DNA of 20,180 nucleotides, from NCBI GenBank assembly GCA_032111745.1, contig JAULUH010000484.1:1-20180 (forward strand), read 5' to 3'. A program made the translations under genes and the position numbers. The notes under the pieces were generated by a model. The model searched no databases and was not told where the DNA came from. It saw nothing but the letters and a program-made list of their open reading frames with translations. The stretch comes from JAULUH01 sp032111745 (GTDB lineage Bacteria; Chloroflexota; Anaerolineae; JAAEKA01). Below are positions 14,789 to 20,180 of the stretch, one piece after another; the stretch's first letter is position 1, and every line of letters starts with the position of its first letter.

Positions 14789-15484
14789 TTATCGGGATCC
14801 TGAACCCAGTGTCTGAACCAACTCGCATAGATGGGCCACTACATCGTCGATCGTCATGGTCGACGTATCGACGATGATGGCGTCGGCAGCCGGCTTCAGT
14901 GGGGCAAGCTGGCGCGTTGAATCGATGGCATCGCGGCGGCGCACGTCGGCTAAGAGATCCTCATAAGTGCGACTGCCTCCACGTGCTTGGTCCTCGTGCC
15001 AACGCCTCCGGGCCCGCTCCTCCGCTGGGGCATCCAGATACACCTTGAGGTCCGCCTGCGGCAGCACAACCGTGCCGATATCCCTTCCAACCATGACGAT
15101 ACGGCCCTGGTCCGCAATACGACGCTGTTGCGCCAGCATGGCCGATCTCACCCCAGGATAGGCCGATACGGCGGAGACATTGCCCTCCACGTCCGGTTTG
15201 CGGATTGCCCAGGTGACGTCCTCTCCATCGACCGTCACGGTGTACTGCCGACCATCATCCGTGGCCGGTGGTAGCACGTCGATGGTGAGAGCCTGGGCCA
15301 CCTGGGTAACTGCAGCCGCATCTTGCAGCGACACGTTCCGGTCAAGGGCCGCCCGGGTCACGGCCCGGTACAATACTCCGGTGTCGAAATAGGTGTATCC
15401 CAGCCGCTCGGCTAGTAGTGCACCGACCGTGCTCTTGCCTGACGCAGCGGGGCCATCAATAGCAATCGTGGATGGAAGCTTCAA
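14789..15484 (-). CDS. cmk: Cytidylate (CMP/dCMP) kinase
   Basis: Phosphorylates CMP and dCMP with ATP. The 231 residues show the P-loop IAIDGPAASGKST (7-19), YFDTGVLYRAVT for substrate binding, GNVSAVSAYPGVRSAMLAQQR, the signature GRDIGTVVLPQADLKVYLDA, and the LID-like region RARRRWHEDQARGG. Length and order match bacterial Cmk. The start is TTG at 15484, overlapping the rluB stop as TTGA; a weak GGA lies about 8 nt upstream, so translation is probably coupled to rluB. An rluB-cmk neighbourhood is common in bacteria. Confidence 0.95.
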   Translation of the reverse strand: MKLPSTIAIDGPAASGKSTVGALLAERLGYTYFDTGVLYRAVTRAALDRNVSLQDAAAVTQVAQALTIDVLPPATDDGRQYTVTVDGEDVTWAIRKPDVEGNVSAVSAYPGVRSAMLAQQRRIADQGRIVMVGRDIGTVVLPQADLKVYLDAPAEERARRRWHEDQARGGSRTYEDLLADVRRRDAIDSTRQLAPLKPAADAIIVDTSTMTIDDVVAHLCELVQTLGSGSR

Positions 15485-16401
15485 GGCTTGTATCCAGGCT
15501 TTTGCCTGCGCGTAGGTCTGCTAGATGGCGAGCCGTGCGTTGACCGCCTGGCGGGTGGGCGGGCAGAGCCCGATCGTTGCGGTGGCCGGCTACGCTGAGC
15601 TTCTGTACGGCGCCGGCGCGGCCGGGATCCTTTGCGAGCGCCTGCCACTTGAGCCCGCAAACGTTGCACTTCAGTGCGAGTCAGGGGCCGGCTCTGGCCA
15701 GGGGCTAGTGACCCGTCGAGGGTGAGAGGGCCTATACGGATGCGGATCAAGCGACGTACCGCAATCCCTTCCAGTGCCGCCATTCGCCGGATCTGGCGCT
15801 TACGCCCCTCGCGCAGAGTTACCTTGAGCCAGACGCCCTCTACATTTTCCGCGCCGGCTAGTGAATGGACGCGCGGCATGTCGTGTAGAATCTCCCACCT
15901 GGATGGCGCGGTCTTTTCGCCTTCCAGCACAACCCCGTGTCGTAGCCTGGCGATGGCATCGGTGCCAGGACGTCGATCGACCAGCACAAGGTAGGTCTTG
16001 GCATGCTCGTGTCGCGGATGGCTTAGGGTCTGGGCGATTTCGCCATTGTTCGTCAGCAGCATCAGGCCCTCGCTATCCAGATCCAGCCTTCCCACTGCAA
16101 ACAGGCGCTCCTCTGTCTTCACCAGCTGCTCGAGGCCCGGCCGTCCTCTGGGGTCGTCGAAGACCGACAATACGCCCGGTGGCTTGTACAGCATGAGGTA
16201 GTAGTAACGCGGCTTGGCGTCCCAGGCCAGCACCTGGCCGTCAATCACGATACGATCCTTTTCCGGATCGACCTTCAAACCCATCTCCTTTACTATCCGG
16301 CCATTGACTTCGACCCGGCCTTGTAGGATGATCTCCTCACAAGCTCGCCGCGAGGCGATGCCGGCCCGTGCCATCACTTTCTGCAGACGCTCTTCAGGCA
16401 T
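15481..16401 (-). CDS. rluB: RluB/RsuA-family rRNA pseudouridine synthase
   Basis: Converts a specific rRNA uridine to pseudouridine; the family position in E. coli RluB is 23S U2605, but the exact target here is inferred. The 306 residues begin with an S4 RNA-binding domain (EERLQKVMARAGIASRRACEEIILQGRVEVNG, ~3-60). The catalytic core follows with YLMLYKPPGVLS and GRLDLDSEGLMLLTNNG (Asp107 catalytic), then LREGRKRQIRRMAALEG. The last ~55 residues are an Arg/Ser/Pro-rich basic tail without predicted fold, longer than in compact family members. The ATG at 16401 follows the carboxypeptidase stop by 7 nt, and the 3' end overlaps cmk by 4 nt. Confidence 0.93.
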   Translation of the reverse strand: MPEERLQKVMARAGIASRRACEEIILQGRVEVNGRIVKEMGLKVDPEKDRIVIDGQVLAWDAKPRYYYLMLYKPPGVLSVFDDPRGRPGLEQLVKTEERLFAVGRLDLDSEGLMLLTNNGEIAQTLSHPRHEHAKTYLVLVDRRPGTDAIARLRHGVVLEGEKTAPSRWEILHDMPRVHSLAGAENVEGVWLKVTLREGRKRQIRRMAALEGIAVRRLIRIRIGPLTLDGSLAPGQSRPLTRTEVQRLRAQVAGARKGSRPRRRRTEAQRSRPPQRSGSARPPARRSTHGSPSSRPTRRQKPGYKP

Positions 16402-16408
16402 GATCAGC

Positions 16409-17587
16409 TCAATGAAAGGACGTTATGGCCGGCGCTTCACCAAGGAGCTCGGTGCCGAGGTACCAACGTACCGTTCCCACGGATGAGCCCGGCTGCGGCC
16501 GGCCAGGGGTGTCCAGGACTACCTGTGCCCGCACCCTAGGCCATTGCCAGACAGGCAGAAACAGATCCGGAGCGTTTGGTGCTACAATTCGGAGGGGACG
16601 GTCCTCATGGTCTCGCACCCAGGCTGTTGGCCCGGACGGTTGGGGGGCCTCAGTCCAACGGAAAACTGAGAAGTAGAAGTCCAAGAGTGCCCGGGCATCG
16701 GCGTATCGATCAGTGCTGCCCAGGATTATGGCCAGGACACGGTGGCCATCGCGCGTGACCGATGCCACCAGGCTCTGGCCGGCCAGGTCCGTGGTTCCGG
16801 TCTTGACGCCGTCCGCATCCGGGTAGGTGGCCAGCAGCACGTTCTGGTTCCAAAGGGGATGCCCTGCCCTGGTTGTGCTTTGGGTGCCCACAATCTCGCG
16901 GACTTTGGGATAAGCCAGCGTCTCCTCAGCCAGCCGCCATAGGTCGTGAGCGCTGCTATAGTGATCCGGGGCGTCCATGCCGTGGGGATTGGCGAAATGC
17001 GTGCTCAGTAAGCCAAGCTCGGCCGCCCGGGTGTTCATCATGACGACAAACCCCGGCACTGAGCCTGCCACATGCTCCGCCAGAGCCACGGCTGCATCAT
17101 TTCCCGAGTTCAGGAGCAACCCCCACAACAGATCTTCCACCGTCACGACTTCCCCAGACTGGAGTCCCATGGTAGATTCTCCAACCAATGCAGTGGGAGA
17201 CACCACCACCTGATCCTCAAGATGCGAGCGCTCAAGCGCCAGCAGGGCAGTCATGAGTTTTGTGATGCTGGCCATGGGGCGTGGGTTGTCCGGGTTTACG
17301 GCCAGCAGGACTTGGCTGGTGTCGCTATCCGCCAGAAGCGCCTCTGGTGCGCTCAGAAGTGGGGGAAGCTTGGTGGACTCGATCGCTGCAATGTCTTCAG
17401 CGTAGAGCACTGGCGAACCCGGTTGCGTGCCACTCAAGCCCGGAGGACCGGCCGCAACGCAAAGCAGGCTCAGCATACCGATCAAGACCGGCCACCAAAG
17501 CTCCCCGAGTCTTCTCGATAGCCTAGCCGCGCCCTGCGCACGCGCGCCCAAGCTGGATGGGATCGTGGTCGCAGAATTGTGCGCCAT
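16409..17587 (-). CDS. D-alanyl-D-alanine carboxypeptidase, peptidase S11 (DacA/PBP5 type)
   Basis: A penicillin-binding-type serine hydrolase that trims the terminal D-Ala of peptidoglycan pentapeptides. All three active-site motifs are present in the 392 residues: SxxK at Ser107-Ile-Thr-Lys110, SxN at Ser161-Gly-Asn163, KTG at Lys262-264. The N-terminus has a basic stretch followed by a hydrophobic segment (WWPVLIGMLSLLCVAAG, ~31-47) that serves as signal peptide or membrane anchor. After ~300 a shorter domain resembling the PBP5 beta-sandwich follows, with no clear C-terminal amphipathic anchor. I use the ATG at 17587; a TTG four codons upstream at 17599 is possible and neither has a strong ribosome site. 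secF ends 87 nt upstream. Confidence 0.92.
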   Translation of the reverse strand: MAHNSATTIPSSLGARAQGAARLSRRLGELWWPVLIGMLSLLCVAAGPPGLSGTQPGSPVLYAEDIAAIESTKLPPLLSAPEALLADSDTSQVLLAVNPDNPRPMASITKLMTALLALERSHLEDQVVVSPTALVGESTMGLQSGEVVTVEDLLWGLLLNSGNDAAVALAEHVAGSVPGFVVMMNTRAAELGLLSTHFANPHGMDAPDHYSSAHDLWRLAEETLAYPKVREIVGTQSTTRAGHPLWNQNVLLATYPDADGVKTGTTDLAGQSLVASVTRDGHRVLAIILGSTDRYADARALLDFYFSVFRWTEAPQPSGPTAWVRDHEDRPLRIVAPNAPDLFLPVWQWPRVRAQVVLDTPGRPQPGSSVGTVRWYLGTELLGEAPAITSFH

Positions 17588-17607
17588 GCTTGTCCGCAAA
17601 TACTACA

Positions 17608-17630
17608 CGGTGGCGATTATCTCGCCTCCG
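17608..17630 (-). promoter_or_regulatory. Imperfect inverted repeat between secF and the carboxypeptidase gene
   Basis: A 23-nt symmetrical element with arms of 3+5 paired bases interrupted by one A-A mismatch and a 5-nt loop, 21 nt before the carboxypeptidase ATG. Its centre includes GATAAT on the minus strand, a possible -10, but no good -35 is spaced before it. It could be an operator, a processing hairpin or a weak terminator; the following sequence has only a short T-rich stretch. Confidence 0.25.
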
Positions 17631-17674
17631 TATTGTGTTCATCAGCTCGGTTGATCGCTGTCAGCCGCACCATC

Positions 17675-18619
17675 TTATGCGGTAGCCGGGCGCTGGTTCT
17701 GTTTGCCGCCCAGAAGCCGCCGAAAATCGCCCATCTCCCAGGACACCAGCAGCGGTACGGCGTTGAAGATGGACGAGTAGGTGCCGCTCAACATGCCAAC
17801 CAGTAGTGTAGCAATAAACGGCCGGATGGTTGCGCCGCCAAACAATAGCAGGGCCACCAGGATGAACATAGCGTTAAGCTGAGTGACCAGCGATCGATGT
17901 AAGGTCTCCAACAGGCTGCGGTTGGCGATCGTCTCGAAATCTTCCCCGCGATGGCGAGCCGTGTTCTCGCGAATGCGGTCGAACACCACAATGGTATCTT
18001 GAACGCTGAAACCAATAACGGTTAGCAGTGCGGTCAGAAAGAGGGCGTCCACCTCCCAACCAAAGAAGATGCCCATGATGGAGTAGAATCCGCAGGTGAC
18101 CAATATGTCGTGGATCATGGCGGCGATAGCACACGTGCCATAGCGCACCGGGTGTGGCACATTGCGGAAAGCGAAGGTAATGAACAGCAGGATCGCCACT
18201 GCGGCCACCAGCACTGCCAGGAAAGCGGCTCGCGTTACCTCGGCACCCACCGAAGGTCCCACATTGCGATAGTCCAGGCTGGTGAAGCCGCCGAACTCGG
18301 CGTCCAGTTGCGCCTGAATCTGCTCCTTAGTCGCCTGATCGATCTCCTTGAGTCTGGCCTGAAAACGATTGCCTTCGGCGCCTAAGGTAGTTACCGCTGC
18401 ATCGCTGAGCCCCTGGGCAAGGAACACAGCGCGTACCTCGGCGGGTGCCGCCGCCTCGCCCACTTCGAACTCCCAGCGTACGCCACCGGTGAAGTCAATG
18501 CCGGGCCGGAGGGGGAATCCGTACGTGATGGTCGAGTACACCATAGCAATCAGGCCCGGGATGATGATCAACGCCGATATCAGGTAGTACCACTTACGGT
18601 GCTGAACAATCTCGTACAT
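17675..18619 (-). CDS. secF: Protein translocase subunit SecF
   Basis: Membrane partner of SecD; the SecDF complex uses the proton gradient to pull secreted proteins out of SecYEG. The 314 residues show the SecF N-terminus with one helix, then PGIDFTGG (39-46), a short periplasmic domain, and five C-terminal helices. Key segments are AAMIHDILVTCGFYS (His170-Asp171) and GFSVQDTIVVFDRIREN (203-219), where Gln207 replaces the more usual Asn. The ATG at 18619 lies only 3 nt after the secD stop, with GGGAG eight nt upstream inside secD, so the two are surely co-translated. Confidence 0.96.
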   Translation of the reverse strand: MYEIVQHRKWYYLISALIIIPGLIAMVYSTITYGFPLRPGIDFTGGVRWEFEVGEAAAPAEVRAVFLAQGLSDAAVTTLGAEGNRFQARLKEIDQATKEQIQAQLDAEFGGFTSLDYRNVGPSVGAEVTRAAFLAVLVAAVAILLFITFAFRNVPHPVRYGTCAIAAMIHDILVTCGFYSIMGIFFGWEVDALFLTALLTVIGFSVQDTIVVFDRIRENTARHRGEDFETIANRSLLETLHRSLVTQLNAMFILVALLLFGGATIRPFIATLLVGMLSGTYSSIFNAVPLLVSWEMGDFRRLLGGKQNQRPATA

Positions 18620-18622
18620 GGC

Positions 18623-20014
18623 TTACGCTCCCACGATCCACGCGTGCTCAGCGACCGTCTCTTCGGCCTGAGGACGCTCGAACACCAGCCGCATGAAGGT
18701 GCGGGTGACAAAAACGGCCGTGAACATGCTGATCAGCACGCCGAGGAACAAGGTGAGGGCGAAGCCCCGCACGGTGCTGGCACCGAACGCGCCGCCAAAA
18801 AAGTAGAGGATACCACAGGTGATCAGCGTTGAGAGATTGGAGTCCAGGATCGACGTCCAGGCCCGATTGAAACCAGCCTCCACTGAGGCTTTCAAGGGCT
18901 TGCCATTGCGTAATTCTTCCTTCATGCGCTCAAAGATCAGGACGTTGGCATCCACTGCGGTGCCCGTCGCCAGTAGAAATCCGGCGATACCTGGTAGAGT
19001 GAGGGTGATCGGAATCAGCTCGTATAACGCCAGATTGAGCAACACGAAGATTATCAGCGCAAAATCGGCTAGGAGGCCGGGCAAGCGATAATAAAGCAGC
19101 ATGAAGAGTAACACCACCGATAAGCCAATCGCGCCGGCAATGATGCTGCTACGTACCGAATCAGCGCCTAGGGAGGCCCCCACCGAGCGTGCATCGACCA
19201 CTCGTAGGGGCACTGGCAGCGCGCCGTACTGCATCTGAACCGCCAAACCGCGTGCCTGCTCCTGAGTGAAACCCCCGCTGATCTCGCCGCTGCCGTCGAT
19301 AACGGCCCGGATAACCGGTGCCGACAGCACCTGTTTGTCCATGGTGATGGCCACCACGTCGCCGATGTGGTTGCGAGTATACTCCCGAAAGATCTCACGG
19401 CCGCTGTCGGTGAGCTCAAAGGCTATCACAGGCAAGCCAGTGGTTGGATCCGCAGCCACCTGGGCCAACCTGAGGTCTGCTCCCGTCATTAATGTCCGAT
19501 ATGGCCGCCCGGTCGTCGGGTCCATAAGGCCCACTTGTTCCGTGCCAGAGACCACGCTAGTAGCCCCGAAATCCGTCTGGAGGATAGTGCCCTCCAGGAG
19601 AGGCGTCCGGCCGGCCTCTACAAACTCCAAGAGGCCAGTGCCTCGCAGCGTAGCGATCGCCTGATCGGGGTTTTCGATGCCTGGCAGCTCTACGATAATG
19701 CGGTCTTCCCCCTGACGTTGCACCAGGGGTTCGGCAACACCCAAGCCATTGACCCGGTTGTCCACGACGACCTTTGCCGCCTCCATAGCCTCAGCCGTGA
19801 CCGCCTGCTCTGGCGGCAGGTCGGCCTCCAATAGCACCTGCAGGCCGCCCTGCAGGTCAAGCCCGCGCCGCAACTCCAGGCTGCGATAGCCAGCGGGCTG
19901 CCAGAAGGCCAGATTGGATAACCACGTGGGATGCTGGATGGGCAAGACGATGACCAGGGCAATAAAGGCCAGGATCATGATCAAGATGAAACTGATGATC
20001 GTCCGATTGCGCAT
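18623..20014 (-). CDS. secD: Protein translocase subunit SecD
   Basis: First subunit of the SecDF proton-driven translocation motor. The 463 residues give an N-terminal helix (~6-26), the RRGLDLQGG motif (49-57), a compact P1 periplasmic domain (~60-285) and five C-terminal helices. The functional TAVDANVLIFERMKEE segment carries Asp355, Asn357 and Arg363, the proton-path region. It is clearly shorter than E. coli SecD (about 615 residues), the loss being in the P1 domain, as in many Gram-positive and Chloroflexota-type SecD proteins. The ATG at 20014 has AGGAG six nt upstream. No yajC is in the window. Confidence 0.96.
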   Translation of the reverse strand: MRNRTIISFILIMILAFIALVIVLPIQHPTWLSNLAFWQPAGYRSLELRRGLDLQGGLQVLLEADLPPEQAVTAEAMEAAKVVVDNRVNGLGVAEPLVQRQGEDRIIVELPGIENPDQAIATLRGTGLLEFVEAGRTPLLEGTILQTDFGATSVVSGTEQVGLMDPTTGRPYRTLMTGADLRLAQVAADPTTGLPVIAFELTDSGREIFREYTRNHIGDVVAITMDKQVLSAPVIRAVIDGSGEISGGFTQEQARGLAVQMQYGALPVPLRVVDARSVGASLGADSVRSSIIAGAIGLSVVLLFMLLYYRLPGLLADFALIIFVLLNLALYELIPITLTLPGIAGFLLATGTAVDANVLIFERMKEELRNGKPLKASVEAGFNRAWTSILDSNLSTLITCGILYFFGGAFGASTVRGFALTLFLGVLISMFTAVFVTRTFMRLVFERPQAEETVAEHAWIVGA

Positions 20015-20067
20015 ATCACGCTCCTACAGCGCCGTATTCTCCTCAAGAAGGCCTGCCAGGGCCAGGC

Positions 20068-20100
20068 AAAAAAACGGCAACCAGCCGGGGTGGCGGTTGC
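20068..20100 (-). terminator. Rho-independent terminator upstream of secD
   Basis: On the minus strand, GCAACC-GCC pairs with GGC-T-GGTTGC (complement of 20077-20100; 9 bp, one bulge, 5-nt loop), and a run of seven T follows at the complement of 20068-20074. It probably ends the gene upstream, outside the window. Because it lies about 55 nt before secD, it could also act as an attenuator. Confidence 0.6.
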
Positions 20101-20180
20101 TCGGCACGTTGAAGCCTAATGTGTTGACGGCTTGATTCGCAGCAAAGTCTACCCGCAAGGGGAATGATGAAGCCGGGTTT
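20101..20180. other. Right-edge stretch without assignable gene
   Basis: Two minus-strand frames are open across these bases, but they run through the terminator hairpin and T-run before stopping, and show no recognisable protein. I see no tRNA and no convincing promoter. It may be the 3' untranslated region of a gene outside the window. Confidence 0.4.

Noticed and set aside
20027..20180. 3' end of an upstream minus-strand coding gene
   Set aside because: Two frames are open, but both run through a clear terminator hairpin and T-run and show no recognisable protein motif.
1..20180. CRISPR array, tRNA/rRNA, insertion sequence or prophage
   Set aside because: I saw no regularly spaced direct repeats, no tRNA-like cloverleaf, no transposase or integrase motifs and no terminal inverted repeats flanking a coding region.

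Overview
The window is a GC-rich bacterial chromosome segment, densely packed with housekeeping and cell-envelope genes. I see no phage, transposon, plasmid, CRISPR or RNA genes. The domain mix (a KimA-type permease, a clan-A hydrolase-like/SH3b/M23 fusion, a VanZ protein, a short SecD/SecF pair, a pseudouridine synthase with an Arg-rich tail) and frequent GTG/TTG starts with good Shine-Dalgarno sites suggest Chloroflexota. That placement is an impression from protein character, not a computed result.

Left end (1-5387): a KimA-like potassium/APC permease on the minus strand runs off the left edge. It is transcribed away from a small stand-alone cyclic-nucleotide-binding protein on the plus strand, and two well-formed sigma70-type promoters lie back to back between them. 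The cNMP gene is followed by a 955-residue plus-strand protein. It carries a clan-A glycoside-hydrolase-like domain, four SH3b-like repeats and a complete M23 metallopeptidase domain, with no recognisable signal peptide.

Right part (5536-20014): everything is on the minus strand. In transcription order: secD-secF; a D-Ala-D-Ala carboxypeptidase; an RluB-type pseudouridine synthase; cmk; an unrecognised 491-residue protein; glmS; a sugar-type ABC ATPase; a glycosyltransferase; then, after a near-consensus promoter, vanZ-like, ppk1 and alaX. Spacings are short (3-90 nt), with GTGA and TTGA start/stop overlaps at ppk1 and cmk. This looks like one or two long transcripts that restart at the vanZ promoter.

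Common themes are envelope construction (GlmS for UDP-GlcNAc, the DD-carboxypeptidase, the glycosyltransferase, the M23 protein, SecDF), translation quality (AlaX, RluB) and phosphate/ion homeostasis (Ppk1, KimA). The points most worth a second look are the hydrolase/SH3b/M23 fusion, the 491-residue unknown between cmk and glmS, the probably leaderless vanZ message, and the KimA/cNMP divergent pair.
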